A stretch of DNA of 58,300 nt from an uncultured Oscillospiraceae bacterium. GTDB taxonomy: Bacteria; Bacillota; Clostridia; Oscillospirales; Ruminococcaceae. The position numbers and the translations under genes were made by a program. The DNA lies in NCBI GenBank assembly GCA_934539585.1, contig CAKTCT010000016.1:1-58300 (forward strand). Direction: 5' to 3'. The number at the start of each line of letters is the position of its first letter. Positions within the stretch are counted from its first letter, which is position 1. Below, piece by piece: positions 18,201-26,567 of this stretch. The notes beneath the pieces are model-generated. The model was given only the letters and a program-made list of their open reading frames with translations, ran no database searches and was not told where the DNA came from.

Positions 18201-19115
18201 TCAGAAAAGCGAATATTCCGGGTCGATCTTCTTCACGATGCCGTTGCAGATCATGACCATGAAGAACCCGAACAGCGACTGATACAGCGTGATGGCGCTT
18301 CCCGATTCAAAGCTGCCGCTTACGATGGCCGTGCGGTATACAAAGGTGGCGATGGTATCGGTGGTCTCAAAGAGGAAGGGATTCAGCTGGGTCATGCCCA
18401 TGATCCGGTCCACGCCGCCGCCCAGCACGCCTCCGACGCTGAGAAGGAACATGATGATAATGGTGGGCTTCAGCAGCGGCAGCGTGATTTTGGAGATTTT
18501 CTGCCGCCAGGTGGCGCCGTCGATGTCGGCGGCCTCATATAAGCTCTGGTCAAACCCGGTCAGGGCGCAGAAATACACCAGGGAGCCGTACCCCATCCCC
18601 TTCCACACGCCGGACAGGATCAGGATGGGCCACCAGATCCACGGGTTGGAGTACCACTGCACCGGGTTCATTCCCATGGTCTCCAGCATGCGGTTCACGA
18701 TGCCGTTGGTTTCGTTCAGAAACACGTTGAACACCATGCCGACCACCACCCAGGAAACGAAATGGGGGAAGATCATGACGGTCTGCGTCGCCTTCCGGAA
18801 CTTTTTGTTCCGGATCTCGTTAAAGGCAATGGCCAGACCCACGTTGGCCACCAGCTCCAGCGCGATGCCAAAGACGTTGATCACCAGGGTGTTTCTGGTG
18901 GCTCGCAAAGCGTTGTCGATGTTCCGGAAAAAGAACTCAAAGTTCTTCAGCCCCACAAACTCGCTTCCGAACAGGCCGCCCTGATAGGTGTACTTTTCAA
19001 ATACGATATATAACCCCGCCATGGGAAGGTAGCTGAACAGGATCAGCACGATGATCCCCGGGATGGGAAGGATGTAAAACAACAGGTTTTCTCTGATCTT
19101 TTTCCGCGCTCGCAT
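18201..19115 (-). CDS. ABC sugar importer permease, LplB type, second system
   Basis: A 304-residue permease, first gene of the second sugar operon. It shows SYLPMAGLYIVFEKYTYQ after the first helix, and the contact loop DQSLYEAADIDGATWRQKISKITLPLL. GGAGGAG lies five bases before the ATG. A promoter with TTGAAT and TATCAT boxes begins about 40 bp upstream. As with the first system no ATPase is encoded nearby, so a shared ATPase elsewhere is expected. Confidence 0.91.
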   Translation of the reverse strand: MRARKKIRENLLFYILPIPGIIVLILFSYLPMAGLYIVFEKYTYQGGLFGSEFVGLKNFEFFFRNIDNALRATRNTLVINVFGIALELVANVGLAIAFNEIRNKKFRKATQTVMIFPHFVSWVVVGMVFNVFLNETNGIVNRMLETMGMNPVQWYSNPWIWWPILILSGVWKGMGYGSLVYFCALTGFDQSLYEAADIDGATWRQKISKITLPLLKPTIIIMFLLSVGGVLGGGVDRIMGMTQLNPFLFETTDTIATFVYRTAIVSGSFESGSAITLYQSLFGFFMVMICNGIVKKIDPEYSLF

Positions 19116-19156
19116 AGTTTCTCCTCCGATTTTCCAGAATCGCTCCTGCGTATCCT

Positions 19157-19185
19157 ATGATAGCATCCCGCTTTTCCACATTCAA
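19157..19185 (-). promoter_or_regulatory. Promoter of the second sugar importer operon
   Basis: Minus strand TTGAAT (19185-19180), 17-bp spacer, TATCAT (19162-19157). The -35 box is identical to that of the first sugar operon. Confidence 0.72.
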
Positions 19186-19317
19186 TTTTAAATATGAGCA
19201 ATTCTTTCAAAAATCCGCCTGCTTTCGTCGGAGAATCCGTCGAAATTGATTCATTCCCCTCCCTCCCCTCGCCGCAGCGGCATTTCGAAAGAATCCGCAG
19301 TTTTTCCGGAAATCCCA

Positions 19318-19346
19318 TTGACAAAACCGCCCGGTTGGTTTATACT
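19318..19346 (+). promoter_or_regulatory. Sigma-A promoter of the MarR-MATE operon
   Basis: TTGACA (19318-19323), 17-bp spacer, TATACT (19341-19346); near consensus. The initiation region falls in the palindrome at 19352. Confidence 0.88.
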
Positions 19347-19351
19347 ATCAT

Positions 19352-19367
19352 AGTCCCATTTGGGACT
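19352..19367 (+). promoter_or_regulatory. MarR operator palindrome
   Basis: AGTCCCA-TT-TGGGACT is a perfect 16-bp inverted repeat placed immediately after the -10 box, where a bound MarR dimer would block initiation. It is the only palindrome in the promoter and directly precedes the marR gene, implying autoregulation. Confidence 0.75.
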
Positions 19368-19378
19368 GGGAGGATGCC

Positions 19379-19867
19379 ATGAACCAAGAAGCCTTTACGA
19401 TGATCAACCGCCTGAACAAGGGCATCGTTCAGTGCAGAGGCGTTTACTCCGCATGGGCAGCCAGCCACAGCGTGAGCTACCACGAAATGCTGGTGCTTTA
19501 CACCATCCGGGAGTACGGCTGCTGCACGCAGAAACAGGTCTGCGACAGCTACATCCTGCCGAAGCAGACCATTCACAACGTCATTTCCTCCATGCGGGAG
19601 CGCGGGGTACTGATACCGGCCCCGGAACACAGCAAGGGCCGGGAAAAAGCGTTCATTCTATCGGAAACAGGCGAGACCTACGCGGCGGATTTCCTGCAAT
19701 CCCTGGACAAGGTGAAGGACCGCGCATTGGAGCTTTTCGGGAAAGAAAAGCTCCAGACGCTGACAAGCCTGCTTTTTGAATTTGACACCGTTCTGAACAC
19801 AGCATTGGAGGAAACGGATACAGAACATGGAACAGACCGATTTATTCCGAACCGAAAGCGTCGGTAA
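19379..19867 (+). CDS. MarR-family transcriptional repressor
   Basis: A 162-residue winged-helix protein. The DNA-binding part (about 30-105) includes HEMLVLYTIREYG, the recognition region QKQVCDSYILPKQTIHNVISSMRERG and wing residues SKGREKAFILSETG. GGGAGG lies five bases before the ATG. Its stop lies 41 bp inside the following MATE gene, a coupling typical of MarR-efflux pairs. It probably represses both genes from the operator at 19352 until a toxic ligand binds; the ligand is unknown. Confidence 0.9.
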   Translation: MNQEAFTMINRLNKGIVQCRGVYSAWAASHSVSYHEMLVLYTIREYGCCTQKQVCDSYILPKQTIHNVISSMRERGVLIPAPEHSKGREKAFILSETGETYAADFLQSLDKVKDRALELFGKEKLQTLTSLLFEFDTVLNTALEETDTEHGTDRFIPNRKRR

Positions 19868-21176
19868 AATCCTGATCAGGCTTGCGCCGCCGGTGATGCT
19901 GGCGCAGCTGATCCAGGCCCTTTACAACATCGTGGACAGCCTTTTCGTGGGGCGGTATTCGGGCTCCGGCCTGACGGCGCTGTCCATTATTTACCCCATG
20001 CAGCTCCTGATGATCGCCTTCGCTGTGGGGACTGGCGTGGGGATCAACACCGTCATGGCGGCGAAGCTGGGCATCGGAAACCGGAAAGAAGCCGACGAAT
20101 ACGCCGGCATCGGCACGCCCCTGGCCATCGCCCTTTGGTTTCTGTTTGCCCTAATCTGCTATCGGATCATGCCCTTTTACGCCAGAATGTCCACCGGTTC
20201 CCAGGAGGTCATTGACGACGTGATCACCTATGGCCGGATCGTCTGCGTATTCAGCTTCGGCCTCTTTCTGGAAAGCATCTGGACCAAGGTCCTGCAATCC
20301 AACGGCGACATGAAAACGCCCATGTTCGCCCAGATCATCGGCGCGGTCACAAACATCATCCTGGACCCGCTGCTGATTTTCGGCCTGTTCGGGCTCCCCG
20401 AAATGGGCATTGCCGGCGCGGCCATTGCCACCGTTGCCGGACAGATCGTGGCGGCCCTGGTGGTCATGAAAAAGGGCTTCCGCAAATCGCCCGGGCTGCG
20501 GCTCTATCCGCGCCATATTGCAAAGATTTTCCGCCTTGGGATTCCAAACATCCTGATGCAGTCGGCGTACACCTTCTACATCCTGGGCCTCAACCTGATC
20601 CTGGCCGCCTTCTGCGACCAGGCGGTGACGGCGTTGGGGCTTTACTACAAATGGCAGACCTTTTTCTTCATCCCCCTGGGCGCCATGCAGACCTGCATCG
20701 TCCCCATCATCAGCTACAACTACGCCGCGCAGAACATTCCGCGCTGTAAGAAGACCCTTTCCGTTTCGGTCCTGTTCGGGATGGTGCTGATGGCGGTGGG
20801 AACCCTGTGCTTCCTCCTGATCCCGACCCAGATGCTGCGGGTCTTTACGAAAGATACCCAGGTCATCGAAATCGGCAGGATCGGCTTCCGCTTCGTGGGC
20901 GTCAGCTTCCTGCCCATGGTCACGTCCCTGATTTTCCCGGTGTTCTTCCAGGCGGTAGGCTCCAGCCCGAAAAGCTCCGCCCTGACCCTGATCCGGACCG
21001 TCGTGCTGTTTGTCCCTCTCGGGTACCTTTTTTCCCGGTTCGGGCTCAATTGGTTCTGGCTGACATTTCCCGTCACAGAAGTCCTGACCAGCGCCGTGGG
21101 CTGCGTGTTCTACCGGCAATTTCTGAAAAATCATCCCCTCAGCGAATCAAATCCGGCAGCCGCCCGGGAACCCTGA
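19827..21176 (+). CDS. MATE-family multidrug efflux transporter
   Basis: A 449-residue polytopic protein with about twelve helices in two similar halves. The first half shows LAPPVMLAQLIQALYNIVDSLFVGRYSGSGLTALSIIYP, the second ILGLNLILAAFCDQAVTALGLYYKWQTFFFIPLGAMQTCIVPIISYNYAAQ. MATE transporters export cationic drugs using sodium or proton gradients. It overlaps marR and shares its operator, so expression should rise when MarR is released. A bidirectional terminator follows 31 bp after the stop. Confidence 0.93.
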   Translation: MEQTDLFRTESVGKILIRLAPPVMLAQLIQALYNIVDSLFVGRYSGSGLTALSIIYPMQLLMIAFAVGTGVGINTVMAAKLGIGNRKEADEYAGIGTPLAIALWFLFALICYRIMPFYARMSTGSQEVIDDVITYGRIVCVFSFGLFLESIWTKVLQSNGDMKTPMFAQIIGAVTNIILDPLLIFGLFGLPEMGIAGAAIATVAGQIVAALVVMKKGFRKSPGLRLYPRHIAKIFRLGIPNILMQSAYTFYILGLNLILAAFCDQAVTALGLYYKWQTFFFIPLGAMQTCIVPIISYNYAAQNIPRCKKTLSVSVLFGMVLMAVGTLCFLLIPTQMLRVFTKDTQVIEIGRIGFRFVGVSFLPMVTSLIFPVFFQAVGSSPKSSALTLIRTVVLFVPLGYLFSRFGLNWFWLTFPVTEVLTSAVGCVFYRQFLKNHPLSESNPAAAREP

Positions 21177-21207
21177 CACCCGAAAACCTTCCAATAAAAC
21201 GCAAAAC

Positions 21208-21237
21208 GCCCCGCAAGGAGACAATTCCTTGCGGGGC
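21208..21237. terminator. Bidirectional terminator between MATE and the Opp operon
   Basis: GCCCCGCAAGGA (21208-21219) pairs perfectly with TCCTTGCGGGGC (21226-21237). T-rich sequence follows on both strands, better on the minus strand, and the flanking genes converge. Confidence 0.87.
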
Positions 21238-21252
21238 AATTTCATTGACGAT

Positions 21253-21636
21253 TCAGCACACATAGAAAATGAGCATCAGCACCAGCGCCACAGCCAGATA
21301 CACCAATCCGGCCCAAAGGCAGCCGGTGGCAGGCTTCCGCTCCTCGTGCTTGCGCTTGCGGTAGTCGTAGAAGCTTTCCTTGTACGCCTTGTCCATTTTC
21401 CGGTAGCGGTACTTGAAGGACCGGGTCACGCCGTAGGAAACCATGTCAAAGGTCCCCTCGTTCCGGGACCAGACCAGTCCAGCAAAGCCCAGCAGCAGCA
21501 CCGCCGCCAGGGTAAAGGCGTCGCAGGCGATCCGGAGAGGCTCCTTGCCCGTATCGCGGTTGAGAAACACCGCGCCCAGGACGAACACCGCTCCTACCGC
21601 CAGGGCGATGAGAAAGCCCTTCCACTTTTCCTTCAT
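21253..21636 (-). CDS. Small membrane protein, DUF3899-like
   Basis: A 127-residue protein with three hydrophobic segments (about 8-26, 38-56 and 105-126) and a basic cytoplasmic stretch between the last two (FKYRYRKMDKAYKESFYDYRKRKHEERK). The phrase SRNEGTFDMVSYGVTRSFKY resembles DUF3899 proteins, an assignment from memory. Its ATG overlaps the stop of the OppF gene by four bases and it is preceded by AAGGAG, so it is translated as the last gene of the opp operon. Function unknown; a role in transporter assembly is only a guess from position. Confidence 0.8.
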   Translation of the reverse strand: MKEKWKGFLIALAVGAVFVLGAVFLNRDTGKEPLRIACDAFTLAAVLLLGFAGLVWSRNEGTFDMVSYGVTRSFKYRYRKMDKAYKESFYDYRKRKHEERKPATGCLWAGLVYLAVALVLMLIFYVC

Positions 21637-22838
21637 GCCAGCTCCTTCTGATAGGCTTCAAATTCCGCGTCGTTGCAGCTGACAAAGTGCCCGGGGCGGA
21701 TTTCCCGGAGAGTGGGCTGCTGGGCGGAGTAATCGTGGGCTTCCAGAGGATTGTAGCTGATCCGGACCCGGGATTTCTCCGCATGGGGGTCCGGCAGCGG
21801 GATGGCGGACAGCAGCGACCGGGTGTACGGGTGCATGGGATGGGCAAAGAGCTCGTCGGCGTCGGCCAGCTCCACCATTTTACCGAAGTACATGACCCCG
21901 ATGCGGTCGGAGAAGTACTTGACCACGGAAAGGTCGTGGGCGATGAACATGATGGTCAGCCCCAGCTTCTCCCGAAGGTCGTTCAGAAGGTTGATGACCT
22001 GGGCCTGAATGGACACGTCCAGGGCGGAAATGGGCTCGTCGGCGATGAGCAGGTCCGGCCGCATAATCACAGCACGGGCAATGCCGATACGCTGGCGCTG
22101 GCCGCCGGAGAACTCATGGGGATACCGTCCGGCGTGCTCCCGGACCAGACCCACCATTTCCAGAATCTCATAGACCTTCTCGTCAATGTACTCCTTGTCC
22201 TTGATGCCGTTGATGACCATGCCCTCGGAGATGATCTCCTTGACGGTCATACGGGGGTTCAGGGAGGCGATGGGGTCCTGGAAGATCATCTGGATTTTGG
22301 TGATGAGCTTGGTCTTTTTGGCCACCCGAAGGGCGTCCTTGTACTTTTTCTGGAGCTCGTCGTACTCCGGCTTGCCCTGGGCCGCTTCCAGCCTGGGGGC
22401 GTACTCGGCCTTGACCTGCTCCACCAGCTTGGCGGCGTACTCGGCGTCGCAGTGCTTGTGGTCGTAGGCCGCCTTCTTCATTTCCGCCTTCTGGGCGGCG
22501 ATGTCCGCCTGGAGCTTCTGGACCTGGGCCGCGCTGTCTGCGGGGTTCTCCTTCCGGACCCGGCGGATTTCCCCCTTCAGCCGGGCAATCTCGTCCCGGT
22601 AGGACTTGAGGCCCGCGCAGATTCGCTGGCCCTTGAAGTAGATGCTGCCGGAGGTGATGTTGTAGATTTTGATGATGGAGCGTCCGGTGGTGGTCTTGCC
22701 GCAGCCGGACTCGCCCACCAGGCCGAAAACCTCGCCCTTCTTGATGTCGAAGCTCACATCGTCCACGGCCTTGTTGGGGCCGAAGTACTGGCAAAGATGC
22801 TCCACCCGCAGCAGGGTCTCTCTTTCATTATTCGCCAT
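21633..22838 (-). CDS. oppF: Oligopeptide ABC importer ATPase, OppF type, with coiled-coil insertion
   Basis: A 401-residue ATPase. Walker A GESGCGKTT (42-50), Q loop MIFQDPIASLNP (Gln187), signature EFSGGQRQR (about 242-250), Walker B LLIADEPISALDV, H loop IAHDLSVV, then the OppF C-terminal PYTRSLLSAIPLPDP segment. The distance from Walker A to the Q loop is about 95 residues longer than usual. The extra part (about 78-175) is highly charged with heptad-like Leu/Ala spacing, suggesting a helical coiled coil. GGAGGTG before the ATG at 22838 excludes the GTG at 22847. It overlaps oppD by 11 bp. Confidence 0.92.
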   Translation of the reverse strand: MANNERETLLRVEHLCQYFGPNKAVDDVSFDIKKGEVFGLVGESGCGKTTTGRSIIKIYNITSGSIYFKGQRICAGLKSYRDEIARLKGEIRRVRKENPADSAAQVQKLQADIAAQKAEMKKAAYDHKHCDAEYAAKLVEQVKAEYAPRLEAAQGKPEYDELQKKYKDALRVAKKTKLITKIQMIFQDPIASLNPRMTVKEIISEGMVINGIKDKEYIDEKVYEILEMVGLVREHAGRYPHEFSGGQRQRIGIARAVIMRPDLLIADEPISALDVSIQAQVINLLNDLREKLGLTIMFIAHDLSVVKYFSDRIGVMYFGKMVELADADELFAHPMHPYTRSLLSAIPLPDPHAEKSRVRISYNPLEAHDYSAQQPTLREIRPGHFVSCNDAEFEAYQKELA

Positions 22839-24990
22839 GGTGAGCACCTCCGTTCTTTTCTTTCATGCGCTGGATGCGGTCCACGATGATCCTGGGCATC
22901 TCCACCTTGGGAGCGTCGGGATGCAGGAGCCAGGTGGCCGCCCGGTGGGTGGGAGACACCTCAAACATCGGCGGCTGCTGCTCGAAATCGATTTTCATGG
23001 CGTACTTGTTCCGGGCCGCGAAGGCGTCGCCCTCGGGGGGATAGATCATGTTGGGCGGCGTGCCGGGGATGGCGTCCAGCTTCTCCTTGGTGTCCAGGTC
23101 GGGCATGGAGCTGAGCAGGGCCCAGGTGTAGGGGTGCCGGGGATCGTAGAAGATGTCGTCGGCGGTGCCGTACTCCACGATTTTTCCGGCGTACATCACG
23201 GCGATGTCATCGGCCATGTTGGCCACAACGCCCAGGTCATGGGTGATGAAGATGACCGACAGGTGCCGCTCCTCTTTCAGCTTGTTGATGAGCTCCAGAA
23301 TCTGGGCCTGAATGGTCACGTCCAGAGCAGTGGTGGGCTCGTCGCAGATGAGGATGTCCGGGTTAGCGGACAGCGCGATGGCGATGACGATGCGCTGACG
23401 CATACCACCGGAGAATTCAAAGGGATACTGGTTGAAGCGGGTCCGGGGTTCGTGGATGCCCACTTCTTCCATGAGCTTGATGGCGCGTTCCTTGGCCATG
23501 CCCTTGGTGACGATGGTGACCACCGCAGAGGCGCGGTCCTTGAAGAAGTCCACCATGGCCACGGCTTCCTGGGCGTAGTCCGGAGTGGGAGCCTCCAGCT
23601 GGGCGCGGTACCGCTCCAGCAGCCGGGTGATGACCAGGGCGATGTTGCCCCGGAGCTCCGTTTCGTCATAGACCAGCTTGGGCACGACCTTCCAGTCCAC
23701 CCGCTTGCCCCTGGCGATGAGCTTGGCACGCTTGGCGCTCTGCCGGGCGTACCGGGCCTCCTCCTTGGGATTGGTCCTGCAGGCGCTGTAATAGCGGTTG
23801 ATGGCGCCTTCCAGGCTGCTGCCGAAGGTGTAGGCCACGCTGTCCTTGTTGATGTCCAGCAGGTCGATGGCGTCCTTCACCTGGGCGGACAGGGCCTTGC
23901 ATTTTTCCAGGGCGATCTTCTTGGTGAACTCGCCCTTGTAGAAGGTCTCCGCCTCCTCCAGCACGGGGATCAGGGCCCGTTTCTTTTCCAGGGAGTTCTC
24001 CCGGGAGTGGGCCAGGGCCTTCTGGGTCAGGTCCAGGAATTCCTTCATGAAGTCCTCGTCCAGGAACTTCAGGGTCATTTCATCCCGTTCCTTGGCGGGG
24101 GTCCCGGCCAGGTCCGCGCCGGGGTGCTTGATAACGTAGTAGCCGATGCGGAAGAAGTTGGGCTTGGGGCAGTCCACGATCTGCCGAAGGAGGGCTTCGG
24201 TGTCCCGCAGCGCCTTTTCGGTGGTCCCGGCCAGGATGGCGTCGCCCTGGGGCTTGTCGTTCCGGGTGTGATTGAGGCTTTCCACCGCCTGGGCCAGCCG
24301 GGACTCGAAGCCGTGGACCAGATAGTCGTTCTTCACCTGTTTCAGGCGGCTGGCGAACTCAGAAACGTTGGCCCGGACGTCCAGCTTCTGGTGCTTGCTG
24401 GCCTTAAATAGGAAATCCTCCATGGAGGCCACCAACTCCTGAGCCACGCCGGCGTCGTGGTTGTAGGCGTTTTCCAGCTTGTTGGACTCGATGCAGAACC
24501 GGTCGAAAAGGCCGGTCATTTCGTTGATCTTGTCGGTCATTTTGCCGTCGGTGGCGGCGTTCATGCCCTCGTTGAGGCGTTTCAGCTGGGTATTGAAATC
24601 GATACGGCCCTGGCGGCGGTTGGCCTTGTTCTTTAAGAGCATGGCCTCGGTGATCTGCCGGCCGATCTTGACGATGGGGTTCAGGGAGGACAGGGGGTCC
24701 TGGAAGATCATGGCGATTTTGTCGCCGCGGATCTTGTACATCTCGTCCTCGGAGATTTTCAGCAGGTCCTTGCCGTCGTAGAGAATCTCGCCGCCCTCCA
24801 CAATGGAGTTTCCGGCTAGGATCCCCAGGATGGCCTTGGAGGTCACGGACTTGCCCGAGCCGGACTCGCCCACGATGGCCAGGGTCTTGCCCTTTTCCAG
24901 GTTAAAGGAGATGTCCCGCACCGCCTTGACGGCGCCGCCGTTGGTGCGGAAAGAGATTTTCAGCTTTTTGACTTCAAGAATGTTTTCCAT
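22828..24990 (-). CDS. oppD: Oligopeptide ABC importer ATPase, OppD type, with a ~365-residue insertion
   Basis: A 720-residue protein in a family that is normally about 330-350. Walker A GESGSGKS (41-48) and Q loop MIFQDPLSSLNP (Gln97) are normally spaced. The signature EFSGGMRQR does not come until about 525-533, with Walker B DILICDEPTTALDV (about 545-558) and H loop ITHDLGVV after it. The extra segment (about 115-485) is charged, largely helical in appearance, and not recognisable to me. The C-terminus ends in the usual oligopeptide-binding region (PYTWALLSSMPDLD). All catalytic motifs are intact and the frame is open throughout, so it is a genuine insertion in the helical subdomain. GGAGGAG precedes the ATG at 24990. 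Confidence 0.92.
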   Translation of the reverse strand: MENILEVKKLKISFRTNGGAVKAVRDISFNLEKGKTLAIVGESGSGKSVTSKAILGILAGNSIVEGGEILYDGKDLLKISEDEMYKIRGDKIAMIFQDPLSSLNPIVKIGRQITEAMLLKNKANRRQGRIDFNTQLKRLNEGMNAATDGKMTDKINEMTGLFDRFCIESNKLENAYNHDAGVAQELVASMEDFLFKASKHQKLDVRANVSEFASRLKQVKNDYLVHGFESRLAQAVESLNHTRNDKPQGDAILAGTTEKALRDTEALLRQIVDCPKPNFFRIGYYVIKHPGADLAGTPAKERDEMTLKFLDEDFMKEFLDLTQKALAHSRENSLEKKRALIPVLEEAETFYKGEFTKKIALEKCKALSAQVKDAIDLLDINKDSVAYTFGSSLEGAINRYYSACRTNPKEEARYARQSAKRAKLIARGKRVDWKVVPKLVYDETELRGNIALVITRLLERYRAQLEAPTPDYAQEAVAMVDFFKDRASAVVTIVTKGMAKERAIKLMEEVGIHEPRTRFNQYPFEFSGGMRQRIVIAIALSANPDILICDEPTTALDVTIQAQILELINKLKEERHLSVIFITHDLGVVANMADDIAVMYAGKIVEYGTADDIFYDPRHPYTWALLSSMPDLDTKEKLDAIPGTPPNMIYPPEGDAFAARNKYAMKIDFEQQPPMFEVSPTHRAATWLLHPDAPKVEMPRIIVDRIQRMKEKNGGAHHGE

Positions 24991-24994
24991 GGGC

Positions 24995-26566
24995 TCACTC
25001 CTCCACACCGCGCAGGGACGGGTTGAATGCATCCCGCAGGCCGTTGCCGAACAGGTTGAAGCTGATCATCAGAAGGGAGATGACCACAGCTGGTACGATC
25101 ATCAGATGGGGATAGTTGGTCCAGATAGCGGCAGCGTCCGAAAGCAGGGTGCCCAGAGAGGTGGTGTCGGCGGAGCCCAGCTTGACGATGCCCAGGTAGC
25201 TCAGCATACTCTCGGAGAAGACCACGCTGGGGATAACCAGGGCGCAGGAGGTGATGATGGTGCCCAGAGTGTTGGGGAAAATGTGCTTCCAGATGATCCG
25301 GGAGTCCTTTGCGCCCAGAGTCCGGGCGGCCATGACGTACTCCTGGTTCTTGAAGCGGTAGAACTGGGTGCGGACCCGGTAGGCCGTTCCCAGCCAGCCG
25401 GTAAGGACGAAGGCAAAGAGCAGACACGGCACCGCGCCCACCTTCGCCGACAGGTGAATCTGGAACAGGGTGGCCACAACGATGAAGGGCACGCCGTTCA
25501 GAATGTCGGAAATACGCTCCAGAACGATGTCCAGAACTCCGCCGTAGTAGCCTTCCACCGCGCCGTACAGCGCGCCGATGATGAAGTTGATGACGGAGAC
25601 GCACACCGCCACCAGCAGGCTCAGCTTGATGCCGCCGGCCAGACGCTGGGCCATGTCGTAGCCCTGGCTGTCGGTGCCCAGCAGGTAGTTGGGCTCGAAG
25701 CCATTCTGATAGCGGTAATAGTTATAGTAGAGGACCCGGACCCGGTACTGGGCGTTGTCGAATCCGCCGCCGCCGGTGTGCTGGTAGTAGACGGGATTGC
25801 CGTTTTCGTCCCGTTTGTAGTTGTCCTCCAGGGTCATGCCTTCCTCGTAGGCGATCTTCTTGGCCTGACCGTTGGACAGGACCCGGACAGGATCGCCTTT
25901 GCTGGTGGCCTTGTACCAGTTGTTGGCGTCGGAGGAATCGGGGTTATACTCGTTGTCCTCGATGAGGGGGTAGAAGACCTGGAGCCCGGTCTCCTCCTGC
26001 CACGCCAGAATGTCCTCGTACTCCGAGGCTTTCAGGCTGCGGTAGATGAAGCCCACGTCCAGATACACGTCCACCTTGCTGCCGCTGAAGAGCTTTTTCT
26101 CCTTCTTGGCGGCGTCCAGGGTGACGGTCTCCTTGCCGATCTTCATGACGGGCTGGTAGTAGCTGTCCATGCCCTCTTCCAGGGTGACTTTGCCGGTGCC
26201 GCCATGGTCCTCAGCGGCCATGCCGATGGCGGCTTCCTTAATCATGCCGCGCTCGGTGAGGTCCCGCTTCATGCCGCCGTCCATCAGGCCAATGGAGCGC
26301 AGCACCGTCATGCGGGGAGCCTTTTTGGAATAGTAGGTGTCCATGAAGGTGGGGGACATATTGGAAAACAGCGGTACCGCAAAAGCATACAGCACGACGC
26401 AGATGATGATGATGGCCGCCACCACCGAAGCCTTGTTCTTGCAGAAGCGGTTCCAGGCGTCCCGGAAGTAGCCGATGGGCTTATCCTCGAATTTCACGTC
26501 GCTGATGCGGTCGCCGGTATTGACGAACTCAAATTTTTCCTTGGGGATCTGCATGTTTTTCTCCAT
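24995..26566 (-). CDS. oppC: Oligopeptide ABC importer permease, OppC type, with large external insertion
   Basis: A 523-residue permease; OppC is usually about 300. One helix at about 47-68 is followed by some 220 extra residues (about 70-290), rich in charge, Tyr and Gly, predicted outside the membrane. The normal core resumes at NYLLGTDSQGYDMAQRLAGGIKLSL with five more helices and the ATPase-contact segment MAARTLGAKDSRIIWKHIFPNTLG. The ATG at 26566 is preceded by GGGGGAGA and lies one base before the upstream stop. The external part could dock the enlarged binding protein; this is inference. Confidence 0.92.
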   Translation of the reverse strand: MEKNMQIPKEKFEFVNTGDRISDVKFEDKPIGYFRDAWNRFCKNKASVVAAIIIICVVLYAFAVPLFSNMSPTFMDTYYSKKAPRMTVLRSIGLMDGGMKRDLTERGMIKEAAIGMAAEDHGGTGKVTLEEGMDSYYQPVMKIGKETVTLDAAKKEKKLFSGSKVDVYLDVGFIYRSLKASEYEDILAWQEETGLQVFYPLIEDNEYNPDSSDANNWYKATSKGDPVRVLSNGQAKKIAYEEGMTLEDNYKRDENGNPVYYQHTGGGGFDNAQYRVRVLYYNYYRYQNGFEPNYLLGTDSQGYDMAQRLAGGIKLSLLVAVCVSVINFIIGALYGAVEGYYGGVLDIVLERISDILNGVPFIVVATLFQIHLSAKVGAVPCLLFAFVLTGWLGTAYRVRTQFYRFKNQEYVMAARTLGAKDSRIIWKHIFPNTLGTIITSCALVIPSVVFSESMLSYLGIVKLGSADTTSLGTLLSDAAAIWTNYPHLMIVPAVVISLLMISFNLFGNGLRDAFNPSLRGVEE

Positions 26567-26567
26567 C

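Noticed and set aside
22669..24411. A 580-codon plus-strand frame and a similar one at 24803-26587
   Set aside because: They are antisense to the opp ATPase and permease genes, which carry all expected motifs; the frames have repetitive Gly/Val/Asp/His composition.
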